Below the pieces are notes generated by a model. It made no database searches and had not been told where the DNA came from. It worked only from the letters and a program-made list of their open reading frames with translations. From Bin55 sp963667455 (GTDB lineage Bacteria > Pseudomonadota > Gammaproteobacteria > Pseudomonadales > Azotimanducaceae), in contig CAXXFR010000025.1 in the NCBI GenBank assembly GCA_963667455.2, forward strand, positions 1 through 64,000: a stretch of DNA of 64,000 nt. Direction: 5' to 3'. How positions within the stretch are numbered: the first letter of the stretch is position 1; each line of letters opens with the position of its first letter. The position numbers were made by a program, and so were the translations under genes. Shown here in pieces: positions 1-8,918 of this stretch.

Positions 1-824
1 ACTCGATTTGCATATGGCGGTCCCTCTAGCATGTCACGAATACGCCCGATCTCCCGTGAGCGTTTTGCCGCACTAATAGTGCGAACGGTTGCGAGATCTT
101 CCAACTGGTCGATCATCAGGTAGAGGTGATCTATTCCAGCGGCGGATAGTGCGGCAAGAGCGAAGTCGAGGTAGTGCAATCCGTTTCGTAGACGAGCCGT
201 GGCCGATACCTCTCCCAATGCGGACCTGACACCGATTGCACCGTCGTTCGCAAATGCATTGAGGACATCTTTGCGAAGCGGTGGAGCAGTTCCTCGCATG
301 TTCAACCAAGCGTCGTTGATATGTTTGACGATTTGCGTGGGTTCATCCGTATTCAGACCTTCTACGATTAGATCCCAGGACCGAGCTAGTACAGACTTGC
401 TACTCGATTGGGGGTCAGTCGCGAGATCAATGACAGCGTTAAACAACACCGGATATAGGCCAGAAGCATTGAGATTGTTGAGACTGGAATAGGCAGCCAC
501 GATTGGAACCTGCCGATTGCTTCGGAGCCCAGCTTGGCCGAGCGTAGCGACTCCTAGGTCGCTGTTGATCTCCTTAGTGACTTCCCGCATCAATGTTGTC
601 TTACCGAACCCAGTGTCGGAATGGGTGCCTTGCGACCAAAGGAATCCCACGTTGACACCACCTTGAATCGAGCCACGTATGAGTTTGCGGCGAAACTCCT
701 GGGTCTCTGCAGCGAAGACCGAAGGACTGTAGGGGGAGCCTTCAAGATAGATGGCTTCCGCGGGGAACGGATTGTCGTCCAGATTCCAAGCCTCTTCCAT
801 GTGATCGAGGGCATCTACCGACAC
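1..824 (-). CDS. P-loop ATPase, 3' end beyond window edge
   Basis: The reading frame is open from a GTG at 824 to the left edge (about 274 codons). Residues around 65-75 carry a Walker A-like motif (TGFGKTT), and about 175 residues later a hydrophobic strand ends in an acidic Walker B-like motif (LYLMIDQLEDL). This gives a P-loop NTPase of AAA/STAND-like appearance; the family is not identified. The GTG lies one base after the TAA of the upstream 402-residue gene (826-2034), so the two are probably translationally coupled and functionally linked. A DNA-binding-like protein followed by an ATPase is a layout seen in several phage-defence and DNA-processing operons, but nothing here identifies a particular one. 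The C-terminus and any further genes lie outside the window. Confidence 0.72.
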   Translation of the reverse strand, partial: MSVDALDHMEEAWNLDDNPFPAEAIYLEGSPYSPSVFAAETQEFRRKLIRGSIQGGVNVGFLWSQGTHSDTGFGKTTLMREVTKEINSDLGVATLGQAGLRSNRQVPIVAAYSSLNNLNASGLYPVLFNAVIDLATDPQSSSKSVLARSWDLIVEGLNTDEPTQIVKHINDAWLNMRGTAPPLRKDVLNAFANDGAIGVRSALGEVSATARLRNGLHYLDFALAALSAAGIDHLYLMIDQLEDLATVRTISAAKRSREIGRIRDMLEGPPYANR

Positions 825-825
825 T

Positions 826-2034
826 TTAGTCTCCAATCGATTGCGGTTGAATGGTGATTTCGTAGCGACGGTTGCCACCACGCTGGTAAACCGGCTCGGA
901 ACTAGGTTGTCGGGTCGTACCAAGATGCAATTGAAATTGGAAGTTAGGTACTGTGATGGATCCGGCTACCAGTCGTTCGATAACAAGATCGACAAGAGTA
1001 CGAGTCACTTGCCGATCAAATGCCGCTTGTGCTCGTACACGAAAGATGGGAAGGTAGGGTGCTTGTAGCTTGGAGTCCGATTGGCCCGCTTGATCGTTGT
1101 AGGCCGCAATGACTGCTTCAACCAGAGGTTGCTCGTGAGTCTTCAGCACCTTGCGTCTGAGAGCGGTGCCACCGTTCGTAGTCACATCGGCGGCCAGCCA
1201 AATGACGTTTTGTCCAGAGAAAGCTGGAACATACCGGGATTGATCGAGTAACTTTAGCTGGGATCCCCATGCCTTCATGATCTTGAGGTCGAGTGCACCG
1301 CAAGATAGTCCTCGGCCATTTATCGCAATTTGCACATAAGCATCGTTCAGAGCTTCTGCAAGCTGCTTGCTTGTCGGTCTTCGTTCGGGATTCCTTCCGA
1401 ATCGACGACGGACGACGGAGACGATGGAGTCTTGGATTCGAAGCCTGGCTTGATTTGCGTTCGCTTGGAAGGGAATCTGTTCGCAGGCATAGTCCAGCCA
1501 ATGGCCAGTACCAAGACCCGATCGCCGCGCTTGTTCCACTGCGCCCTCAGCGACCTCTGGACACCCGATGGGCCCACTGCGTAGCCGATCAATGAATTGA
1601 CGAAAGTAAGGGTGGGTGTCATAGATGGCAGATACCAGCCGGTCATAGAAAGATGGCAGGTCGTTCTCGGCTTCGTCGGCAACTTGATGCCCCAGTTGCG
1701 TCAATTGGTGCAAACGGTGGCGGTGAGCATCGACATAACGTCTCGAGGAAGGGAGCTGTTGACGTTCCACAAATCCAAAGCGCATTGCTTCGTCAAGGAC
1801 ATCTCGTGTGGGAGACCAATAACGATCCCGATTCTCTACACGACTCGCGGTTTGTCGGCCTCGTCCTTGCAATGCCAACTGATCGACCGTGTTTGCATAG
1901 CACAGTCGTGCCTGTTCGAACGACGAGTCTGACCGTAGTCCGATGAGCTGATTGCGCATGTGCGGGACGAGCTGTTGAATTCGAGGTATCGTGTCGCGAA
2001 TGTTTGGGGTAGAAACCGTCTCTAAATTATTCAC
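826..2034 (-). CDS. Hypothetical protein, winged-helix-like N-terminal half
   Basis: This is a 402-residue soluble protein with no signal peptide or membrane segments, read from GTG at 2034. I do not recognise the family. Residues about 60-130 look like a winged helix: a helix-rich stretch (RDVLDEAMRFGFVE) is followed by a strand and a basic segment ending LHQLTQLGHQVADEA, as in many wHTH domains. The rest is mixed alpha/beta with many Arg residues (for example around 195-215), which would suit nucleic-acid contact. It sits directly upstream of, and one base from, the P-loop ATPase at 1-824, so a regulatory or adaptor subunit of an ATPase complex is the simplest reading. DNA binding is inference from fold appearance only. 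Confidence 0.62.
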   Translation of the reverse strand: MNNLETVSTPNIRDTIPRIQQLVPHMRNQLIGLRSDSSFEQARLCYANTVDQLALQGRGRQTASRVENRDRYWSPTRDVLDEAMRFGFVERQQLPSSRRYVDAHRHRLHQLTQLGHQVADEAENDLPSFYDRLVSAIYDTHPYFRQFIDRLRSGPIGCPEVAEGAVEQARRSGLGTGHWLDYACEQIPFQANANQARLRIQDSIVSVVRRRFGRNPERRPTSKQLAEALNDAYVQIAINGRGLSCGALDLKIMKAWGSQLKLLDQSRYVPAFSGQNVIWLAADVTTNGGTALRRKVLKTHEQPLVEAVIAAYNDQAGQSDSKLQAPYLPIFRVRAQAAFDRQVTRTLVDLVIERLVAGSITVPNFQFQLHLGTTRQPSSEPVYQRGGNRRYEITIQPQSIGD

Positions 2035-2229
2035 TTACTCAGGTCTGTTGCGACAGTTCTGAGTCAGCATTATATGAAAAAGTCGCCAAAGAAGGTGATG
2101 TGCTGACGCTTCCTCAGCCTTGCGTCAAGCTGTTACCGATCAGTGGTGAGATAGCAGGTCAGTACTGGACCGTCCGCCTAATTTCGTTCACGAAGCGCGC
2201 TGAATCTACGAGTCATCGAGACATCCGAT

Positions 2230-4362
2230 TTACGCAATCGCACCTGCGTTGCGAGCCCAGCGGTACTTGGCCCCCAAAACGGCGACCGGCTTTTCCGCCG
2301 TGTAGGGATACGCCAGAATTCGGTGGTCGTTGAGGTAGTCGCAAGCTTCTTCCACTTCAACATCGCCAACTAGTGAACACACCACCGGCTTGTCGATCCC
2401 GTCGTTTCTTGCGTTGTCCACGGCTTCGGTCAACAGCTCGGCGAAGACCATGGGCGGCGTGATAATCGTGTGCCAGTATCCAAGAATGAGCGAATGAATT
2501 CGGCTCTCCCTCAATGCTAGATCGATGGTCGCTGAATAGGTTGTAGGCGGCTCGCCCCCTGTGATATCTACCGGATTGCCGGCAGCACCAAAAGGCGGAA
2601 TGAACTCGCGAAACGCCGCATCGAGATCGTCAGGCATCGGCATCAACGACAGACCGTGGTCTACGCAAGCGTCAGACAGCAATACTCCAGACCCACCTGC
2701 CCCGGTCAGAATGAGCACGTTTTCACCCTGAGGGGTTGGCAATACCGCCAATCCTCGAGCGTATTCCAACATGTCGTTCAAAGATTGGACTCGAATCACG
2801 CCGCTCTGACGCAACACTGCGTCGTACACGCGATCATTTCCAGCTAGAGCTCCAGTGTGAGAGCTTGCAGCTCGAGCACCGAGCTGAGTTCTACCCGCCT
2901 TCAACACAACCACGGGTTTAGTTTTCGCTACTCGCGAGGCGACTTCAGCAAACGCCCTGCCGTCCTTCAGATCTTCGACATGCATCGCAACGACCTGAGT
3001 ATTGGGATCTTCCTCAAAGTAAGTGAGCAAGTCGTCTTCATCGATGTCGGCCTTGTTGCCCAGTCCAACAATCGCCGACACACCCATCTTCGCACTCCGG
3101 CTAAAGCCAATGATTGCCATCCCGACTCCGCCGCTTTGCGACGACAGAGCAACAGATCCACGTTCGGTGTACGGAGTGCAAAACGTTGCGCAGAGGTTGT
3201 GATGCGTGTAGTAGAACCCATAGATGTTGGGACCCATCAAACGAACGTTGTTGGCTCTTGCCGCCTCAATCACTTCATCCTGTAGTTCGTGTTCTCCGAT
3301 CTCCGCGAATCCCGAAGGAATCAGAATGGCACCCGCGATGCCTTTCTCTCCGCACTCCGCGATAACCGAAGCGACAAAGCGGGCGGGAATGCAGAAGATT
3401 GCAATGTCCACATTGCCCGGAATGTCCAGCACTGAAGGGAAGCATTTCTTATCCAATATCGAATCTGCTCGAGGGTGTACCGGATGTAGTCCGCCTTCGT
3501 AACCGCCGTCGATCAGGTTCTTCATGACCGAGTTGCCGATCTTTCCCTCTTCAGCCGACGCTCCAATGACCGCAACCGCTTCCGGTCTCATGATCCGTCG
3601 CATCGCACTCAGGATCTCATCAGCTGGAGGTCGCGGTCGAGACGACACCTCCTCGGATTCCAAAATGACGCGTACATCGACTGCACAAACACCGTCAGGC
3701 GTTGCAATGACCGGATTGAGATCGAGTTCTCGGATTTCCGGAACATCGGAAACCAGATGGCTGACCGAAACAATGAGGTTGGCGAGGCTCGCACGGTCGA
3801 CACCAGGGTTGCCTCGAACGCCGTCGAGCAGTTGACTCCCAGATATCTCGTCCAGCATTTCCTCAGCATCTTCGAGTGAGGCGGGAGCAAGTCGAAAGGT
3901 TACATCCTGCACCACTTCAACCATGATTCCCCCGAGCCCAAAAGCAACCAACTTTCCAAACACAGGGTCCGTTGTCGCGCCGACGATCACCTCGAGACCT
4001 TCCGCCACCTGGTCTTGGACTAAGACACCTTGCACATCGGCAGTCGCGTTGTGCTGTGTGACATCCCTCATGATCGCTGTGTACGCTGCACGAGCTGCTT
4101 CGCCGCCGCTCACATCGGCAACAACACCTCCAACATCGGACTTGTGAACGATGTCGTCGGAAACGACTTTGAGCACGACTGAACCTTCCTTCTCCGCAAC
4201 GATCTCAGCCGCCTCGTCCGCCGAGCCGACAATCTGCTGACCCGGTGTTGCGATCGAATACGCAGCAGCTATCGCGCTTGCTTCCCGAGGTTCAAGCATG
4301 AATCTCCCTTCGGATCGAGCTCGCCGAACAATCTTGCGAGCGGATTCAGTTTCGTAAGTCAT
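2230..4362 (-). CDS. ADP-forming acyl-CoA synthetase (acetyl-CoA synthetase ADP-type)
   Basis: A 710-residue NDP-forming acyl-CoA ligase that interconverts an acyl-CoA plus ADP and phosphate with acid, CoA and ATP. The order is ATP-grasp domain first (about 5-240; HKSDVGG with the conserved His73), then CoA-binding Rossmann domain (about 255-350; VAVIGASAEEGKIGN), then the ligase domain containing SSHTGALAG, whose His is the phosphorylated residue in this family. This is the reverse of the usual alpha-beta fusion order. I chose ATG 4362 because AAGGA lies seven bases upstream; longer frames to 4491 lack such a site. It is divergent from a 2-hydroxyacyl-CoA lyase (4524-6179), so it may activate a hydroxy acid or recover energy from an acyl-CoA. 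The substrate is unknown. Confidence 0.9.
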   Translation of the reverse strand: MTYETESARKIVRRARSEGRFMLEPREASAIAAAYSIATPGQQIVGSADEAAEIVAEKEGSVVLKVVSDDIVHKSDVGGVVADVSGGEAARAAYTAIMRDVTQHNATADVQGVLVQDQVAEGLEVIVGATTDPVFGKLVAFGLGGIMVEVVQDVTFRLAPASLEDAEEMLDEISGSQLLDGVRGNPGVDRASLANLIVSVSHLVSDVPEIRELDLNPVIATPDGVCAVDVRVILESEEVSSRPRPPADEILSAMRRIMRPEAVAVIGASAEEGKIGNSVMKNLIDGGYEGGLHPVHPRADSILDKKCFPSVLDIPGNVDIAIFCIPARFVASVIAECGEKGIAGAILIPSGFAEIGEHELQDEVIEAARANNVRLMGPNIYGFYYTHHNLCATFCTPYTERGSVALSSQSGGVGMAIIGFSRSAKMGVSAIVGLGNKADIDEDDLLTYFEEDPNTQVVAMHVEDLKDGRAFAEVASRVAKTKPVVVLKAGRTQLGARAASSHTGALAGNDRVYDAVLRQSGVIRVQSLNDMLEYARGLAVLPTPQGENVLILTGAGGSGVLLSDACVDHGLSLMPMPDDLDAAFREFIPPFGAAGNPVDITGGEPPTTYSATIDLALRESRIHSLILGYWHTIITPPMVFAELLTEAVDNARNDGIDKPVVCSLVGDVEVEEACDYLNDHRILAYPYTAEKPVAVLGAKYRWARNAGAIA

Positions 4363-4523
4363 CGTCAATTCCTTCGTTCTAGCCACGCGTCGTGGCTTCA
4401 GGTTTTGTGTCAAGTACCATAAGTCTCCCAACGAGTTCTTTGTTGGTCTCGATGTGCGACCGGCTCGATAGGGTAATTCTGCACATTGCACAAGAACACG
4501 ACCGATGTTGAGGGAGAGGAACT
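4363..4523. promoter_or_regulatory. Divergent intergenic region with two opposed ribosome binding sites
   Basis: This 161-bp spacer separates the start codons of the divergent CoA ligase and 2-hydroxyacyl-CoA lyase genes and must hold both promoters. A Shine-Dalgarno sequence is visible on each side: AAGGA before 4362 on the minus strand and GGGAGAGGA before 4524 on the plus strand. I could not assign -35/-10 boxes with confidence. Confidence 0.45.
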
Positions 4524-6179
4524 ATGGCCGCTGTCACTGGCGCTGCTCTAATGGCTCAAAGCTTGAAGGAGCAGGGCGTCGATTACATGTTTGGAATCGT
4601 GGGATTCCCAGTTCAAGGTGTGGCTTCCGAAGCACAACGTGCCGGAATTCAATACATCGGAATGCGGAACGAGCAAGCCGCCAGCTACGCCGCTCACGCC
4701 GCCGGCTACCTGACGGGTAGACCGCAAGCATGCTTGACCGTTTCAGGACCCGGAGTAATCCATGCGTTCGCCGGCCTGGCGAATGCCCAACAGAATTGCT
4801 GGCCAATGATTCTCATCGGAGGTGCTTCTCCGATTTACCAGAACGGAATGGGAGCTTTTCAGGAAGAGCGGCAAGTCGAACTAGCAAAGCCCTACTGCAA
4901 ATATGCACACGCAATCGAGCACGCCAATCGCATTCCGTTTTACGTTGCAGAAGCCGTCCGGCATTCGCTGTATGGCAGACCTGGTGCCGCCTATTTGGAT
5001 TTCCCGGACGACATCATCCAAGCCGAGGTTGAAGAGTCGGAAATCGTCGCTGCTTCACGAGTTAGCGATCCACCGCGTTCGCTTGCCGACCCGCAAGCTG
5101 TTGAAGCGGCATTGGACGCCTTGGAGTCTGCAGAGCGGCCGCTGGTAGTTGTTGGCAAGGGCATGGCGTGGTCGCGAGCCGACGAAGAAGTTCGGTCCTT
5201 CATCGATCGCACCCAGCTTCCGTTCCTCGCATCTCCAATGGGCAAGGGAGTACTGCCCGATGACGATCCTCTTTCAGTGGGAGCGGCTCGAAGCACTGCT
5301 CTGCGGGAAGCCGATGTGGTGTTTCTGATGGGCGCACGATTGAATTGGATCATGCACTTTGGACTGCCGCCTCGATTCTCGGACAAGGTTCGAGTTGTAC
5401 AACTCGACATCTCTCCAGAAGAAATCGGCCGAAACGTCCCTGCTGAAGTGGGTTTGGTCGGAGACGGCAAGGCGATTACTCAGCAATTGAACACAGCGTT
5501 GGACAATCGCCAGTGGTTCTATCCGAAGGAGACCGAATGGCGTTCCACGCTACAAGGAAAGGCCGAAGAAAACGCCCAGACCGTTAAACCCATGATCGAC
5601 GACGAGTCGTCGCCCATGAACTACTACCGGGCTTTTCGCGATATCGAAGATTGGCTACCGGACGATGCGATCATCATTGGCGAGGGTGCCAACACGATGG
5701 ATATCGGTCGAACGCAAATGTTGAATCGAAGACCCCGACACCGGCTCGACGCAGGCACGTACGGCACGATGGGGATAGGCTTGGGATTCGCTATCGCCGC
5801 GGCGGTGACCAATCCAGACAAGCCAATTGTTTCCGTACAAGGAGATTCGGCGTTTGGATTTTCGGGCATGGAAATCGAAACCATGGTTCGATACAACCTT
5901 CCGGTGAAGCTCATTGTCTTGAACAACGGTGGTATCGGCGGTGGTATCGGCCCGTTAGAGAAGGGACAACGTGTACCGCCAGGAATTCTCACCTACGGTG
6001 CGCGCTATGAAGAAATGCTCGAAGCACTGGGGGGCAAAGGGTTCTATGTCTCTGATCCAGCCGACCTGCGAGCTGCGTTGGACGAGGCGATGGAGTTTGA
6101 TGGTCCCACGATGATCAATGTGCCGTTGAATCCGCGTGCTAGCCGCAAGCCGCAAAAATTTGGATGGCTGACAACTTGA
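4524..6179 (+). CDS. 2-hydroxyacyl-CoA lyase (thiamine diphosphate-dependent; oxalyl-CoA decarboxylase family)
   Basis: A 551-residue TPP enzyme of the oxalyl-CoA decarboxylase/HACL family. It should cleave a 2-hydroxyacyl-CoA into formyl-CoA and an aldehyde one carbon shorter. The catalytic Glu50 lies in MRNEQAASYA, and the TPP/Mg motif starts at about 440 (GDSAFGFSGME ... LNNGG). Several stretches resemble human HACL1 more than bacterial oxalyl-CoA decarboxylase: ARLNWIMHFGLPPRF, PMNYYRAF, GANTMDIGRT and the C-terminal PRASRKPQKFGWLT. Oxalyl-CoA decarboxylase remains the alternative. The NNGGI element is followed by GGG rather than the usual Tyr-containing sequence, which may affect substrate contacts. 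The start has a strong GGGAGAGGA site. Its neighbours, the divergent CoA ligase and downstream VOC gene, support CoA-thioester metabolism. Confidence 0.88.
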   Translation: MAAVTGAALMAQSLKEQGVDYMFGIVGFPVQGVASEAQRAGIQYIGMRNEQAASYAAHAAGYLTGRPQACLTVSGPGVIHAFAGLANAQQNCWPMILIGGASPIYQNGMGAFQEERQVELAKPYCKYAHAIEHANRIPFYVAEAVRHSLYGRPGAAYLDFPDDIIQAEVEESEIVAASRVSDPPRSLADPQAVEAALDALESAERPLVVVGKGMAWSRADEEVRSFIDRTQLPFLASPMGKGVLPDDDPLSVGAARSTALREADVVFLMGARLNWIMHFGLPPRFSDKVRVVQLDISPEEIGRNVPAEVGLVGDGKAITQQLNTALDNRQWFYPKETEWRSTLQGKAEENAQTVKPMIDDESSPMNYYRAFRDIEDWLPDDAIIIGEGANTMDIGRTQMLNRRPRHRLDAGTYGTMGIGLGFAIAAAVTNPDKPIVSVQGDSAFGFSGMEIETMVRYNLPVKLIVLNNGGIGGGIGPLEKGQRVPPGILTYGARYEEMLEALGGKGFYVSDPADLRAALDEAMEFDGPTMINVPLNPRASRKPQKFGWLTT

Positions 6180-6372
6180 TCAGCTGTACCGACGAGGCAA
6201 CGGGCTGGTAGGAGAGCGAATCCAAATCGACTGGTAGTCGTCGGTTCATGTGTCGATCCAATACGAGCTAGGCATGTCTGCTGCGGTTGCGTTTCAATTC
6301 TCCACAGGAGGTGTGAAACTCGGCTCGTCGTCTGATTTGATCCAAGCGTAGCCACAGAGGAACACCGAATAC

Positions 6373-6834
6373 ATGGCAGAGCGTAAAGCAATAGGCAGAA
6401 TGGACCACATCGGGATCGCCGTGAGGAGCATCGACGAAGCCCGCAAATTCTACGAAGACCAACTTGGTGCGAAGTTCATCAGCAGTCACATTCACCACTC
6501 AAGTGAGTTCAAGCTGGGTATTTTCGACCTCGACGGATTTTGCATCGAGCTTCTCGAGCCAATCGATCCCAATGGCTTCTTAGCGAAATTCATCGAGAAG
6601 CGAGGTGAAGGAGTCCATCACATCACACTGCAGACTCCTGATCTCGATAAGCAGACCCAGCGTTTGGAAGAAAACGGTGTACGCGTCGTGGACAAGAATC
6701 TCGACCAGACCCAAGGAGGGGTCGATGCCTTCATTTCACCCAAGAGCTCCCACGGAGTCTTGATCCAGCTTGGTGAGAACATAGGTCCCCTGAATACGCC
6801 GCCGTATTGGGAGCGAGAAGACTCATCTGACTAA
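6373..6834 (+). CDS. VOC family protein, methylmalonyl-CoA epimerase-like
   Basis: A 153-residue single-chain protein with two beta-alpha-beta-beta-beta modules of the vicinal oxygen chelate superfamily, close in length and pattern to methylmalonyl-CoA epimerase. Metal ligands can be placed at His12 (MDHIGIAV), Glu59 (FCIELLEP) and His83 (GVHHITLQ). At the fourth position, where the epimerase carries its catalytic Glu in a GVLIEL-type motif, this protein has Gln132 (GVLIQLGEN), so classical epimerase activity is doubtful. GAGGA lies upstream of the ATG. It follows the 2-hydroxyacyl-CoA lyase by 193 bp on the same strand and may isomerise or bind a related CoA ester. A dioxygenase or glyoxalase role cannot be excluded. 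Confidence 0.82.
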   Translation: MAERKAIGRMDHIGIAVRSIDEARKFYEDQLGAKFISSHIHHSSEFKLGIFDLDGFCIELLEPIDPNGFLAKFIEKRGEGVHHITLQTPDLDKQTQRLEENGVRVVDKNLDQTQGGVDAFISPKSSHGVLIQLGENIGPLNTPPYWEREDSSD

Positions 6835-7272
6835 TAATCCTAGATGTTGTAGTATCTGATTGTATTGGTACAACCGATACTGCAGAATCATTGTATTAAT
6901 TCAATAAGTCTTATAGTAGTAATTCCAAAGACAGTTAGAGTAATTCTTAAGTACAATTAATTCGGGCGCAATACAATCTGTATAAAATATCTAAAAAATT
7001 CTCACATGTGATAAGGACTCCTCGGAAATCTACCATATATTGATGGAATAGGGTAGTGCGGTCGTTAACGAGAAATCACGAGAGAGTCTTTGATGGATCC
7101 ACGCCGATACGCTGACTCAGGGAAACAGAACGGTTCTCTATGCACTTGACACTTTGATCTCGAGTGTCGAGAATTGGGACAGAGTCTGTCGCCGCACGAC
7201 AATCCAGCACCAACTACTGTCTCCGCCAATGCTTGAATCGACGCGTAACTTCGACCAAGTTCCTGAAACGGT
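6835..7272. other. AT-rich intergenic region
   Basis: There is no credible gene in these 438 bp. The first 200 bp are clearly richer in A and T than the surroundings. An imperfect inverted repeat (GTATTGGT-ACA-ACCGATAC, one G/T mismatch) lies near 6863-6881; it has no T-tract and could be a weak operator or transcript hairpin. The last 50 bp include a 25-bp segment repeated before the next gene's paralogue. Confidence 0.5.
7228..7252 (+). repeat. 25-bp upstream segment shared with 8874-8898
   Basis: This segment matches 8874-8898 at 21 of 25 positions without gaps, including the exact core CGACGCGTA. Each copy lies a few tens of bases before the start of one of the two paralogous lipoprotein genes, so the tandem duplication took 5' flanking DNA with it. 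Retention suggests either a recent duplication or a conserved promoter or leader element. Confidence 0.6.
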
Positions 7273-8757
7273 GTGGAGCTGTCGCTCTTGAAAAAGATCG
7301 CTATCGCATTGGCACTGCTACCGCTCACCGCATGCATCGGGGTGCTGATTGCCGTTCAGCTACTCCCAGACCGTTCGACATCGTCGACCAGCACCGATAT
7401 TGGCGAACAGATTGCAGATGTGCCAGGGCCTCTCTCACCGGAGTCTGTCGCGACAACCAAGGCTGAGTCTACGGGTTCTTCCGGTAGTCCGCTATTTCTT
7501 GGCGACTATTGCCCTGAGACCCTCGGGGAAGCCATTTGGTCGGACGAGAAGTGCTTGGACGCTGTCGAACAGCACTTCATGGAAAAAGCCGCCTACACGA
7601 TTGAGATGTTCGGCGTGATTCCCAAGGACGGCCCGTTCACGTTCCGAACAATGTTTGACAACCTTGAAAGGGATATCGAACTCGTCATGGAAGCCCTCTC
7701 TCGTCAAGAATGCCGTCTTCTCGAAGGTCCGATCCGCCTAGACTTGAGGGAGACTTGCAATGTCGACGCCTTTTTTCGGTTGGGGCTGTACTCTCAGTTC
7801 TGTGCTCGTGCTGAAGGCATCCTCGACAACCTAACTCCGCACGAAAGCCCTTTTCCCGACGACAACGCACGCGCTCTTTACGAAGACGCTGTGTCTCAAT
7901 ACAGGAACGAATTGAGGCAGTACTGGGAAGAAACTGGCGGGAGGTTCGACGAAGACGGTAGTCCGAAGGTCAAGTGGGACGATGAGCGTATAGAGAACTT
8001 CCGTGAATTCGAGCGCGAACTACGAGCCAAACATGGCATCGACAGTCTGTATGTTGTAGATGACGGACTCTCCAATTACCAGCGCAGCTTAGACGAATCT
8101 ACCGACCGTTGGTTTTGGGACCATGAACGGGAGAGAGAAGACTGGACCGAGTGGGACGACTACATGGATATGTACTGGGCGGTGCGAAACCGAATGAGAG
8201 AACGTGCTCTCCAGTCTGTATGGTTGGATGCCAGAGGACTGTGTCCCTCGCACCTTACACAGGACTCGTTGCCCACGCCTGAAGCAAGTCCTCCCGATGA
8301 AGAGGTGTTACGCTGGTGGAATGACAACCGGAAAGACGGTTTTGCATACGAGCAACTGCTGGCTATAGCAGGTCGGTTGGGGAACGAGCGCGTTATATTG
8401 GATTCGCACTTTTATCATTCATTTCGAATCGCTTTCCAAGAGTCTAAGCGTGAGTTGTTTCCGTGGCTTGAGCAACTGGATTTGGCACTCTGGCATGTGA
8501 ATATCGAGCGACCAAAGTCACTCATGCACCTAGCACCTGCGATGGTGGGGCTGAGAAAGGCTGGGTACGAGGTCGATCTTGACAAAATGGTCTCATATAT
8601 GTGTCATCTCAAACCTCGGAATCGCGAGGTAGTCCAAGACTGTGCTACAGCAATCCGCGAAGCGGAAGAGTCCATGGACAACGCGTCCGTTGAGGAACTG
8701 CGCATCCTAGACGAAATCGAGGCTACTGCAATAAAGCTGGGCATCTATCAATACTGA
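7273..8757 (+). CDS. Lipoprotein of unknown function, paralogue A
   Basis: A protein of about 490 residues with an N-terminal lysine pair, a hydrophobic stretch and a lipobox (PLTAC), so it is probably a lipid-anchored envelope protein. The family is not recognised. The mature part is acidic, Trp/Tyr-rich and largely helical. Cys residues shared with the downstream paralogue (in CPETLGEA, SDEKCL, SRQECRLLEGPIR and the following Cys) suggest conserved disulfides. The C-terminus EELRILDEIEATAIKLGIYQY is almost the same in both copies. The start is uncertain: GTG at 7273 or TTG at 7288, the latter matching the paralogue's MKKI start. No Shine-Dalgarno sequence is obvious. It is followed by paralogue B after 161 bp. 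Confidence 0.75.
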   Translation: MELSLLKKIAIALALLPLTACIGVLIAVQLLPDRSTSSTSTDIGEQIADVPGPLSPESVATTKAESTGSSGSPLFLGDYCPETLGEAIWSDEKCLDAVEQHFMEKAAYTIEMFGVIPKDGPFTFRTMFDNLERDIELVMEALSRQECRLLEGPIRLDLRETCNVDAFFRLGLYSQFCARAEGILDNLTPHESPFPDDNARALYEDAVSQYRNELRQYWEETGGRFDEDGSPKVKWDDERIENFREFERELRAKHGIDSLYVVDDGLSNYQRSLDESTDRWFWDHEREREDWTEWDDYMDMYWAVRNRMRERALQSVWLDARGLCPSHLTQDSLPTPEASPPDEEVLRWWNDNRKDGFAYEQLLAIAGRLGNERVILDSHFYHSFRIAFQESKRELFPWLEQLDLALWHVNIERPKSLMHLAPAMVGLRKAGYEVDLDKMVSYMCHLKPRNREVVQDCATAIREAEESMDNASVEELRILDEIEATAIKLGIYQY

Positions 8758-8873
8758 GACGTCCGCAGTCGCTTGGTCGAAACGAGCACAATCGGCGTAG
8801 TTTCTTGAGCGACTAGAGTTGGATTCACTTTGAAGTACTGGGTCATAATGTCGTATTAGCCGACATCCACAGC

Positions 8874-8898
8874 AACGCTCGAACCGACGCGTAGCTTC
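8874..8898 (+). repeat. 25-bp upstream segment shared with 7228-7252
   Basis: Second copy of the upstream element described at 7228-7252; 21 of 25 bases are identical. It ends 20 bp before the ATG at 8919. Confidence 0.6.
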
Positions 8899-8918
8899 TG
8901 TCTAGCTAGCTGCTGCAA

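Noticed and set aside
1..2034. Naming the left-edge operon as a specific known defence system
   Set aside because: Only a P-loop and a winged-helix-like segment are visible; no nuclease, helicase or methyltransferase motif supports a particular system.
4524..6179. Annotation as oxalyl-CoA decarboxylase
   Set aside because: HFGLPPRF, PMNYY, MDIGRT and the C-terminal RKPQKFGWLT segments fit HACL1 better, and no formyl-CoA transferase gene is adjacent; kept only as the alternative.
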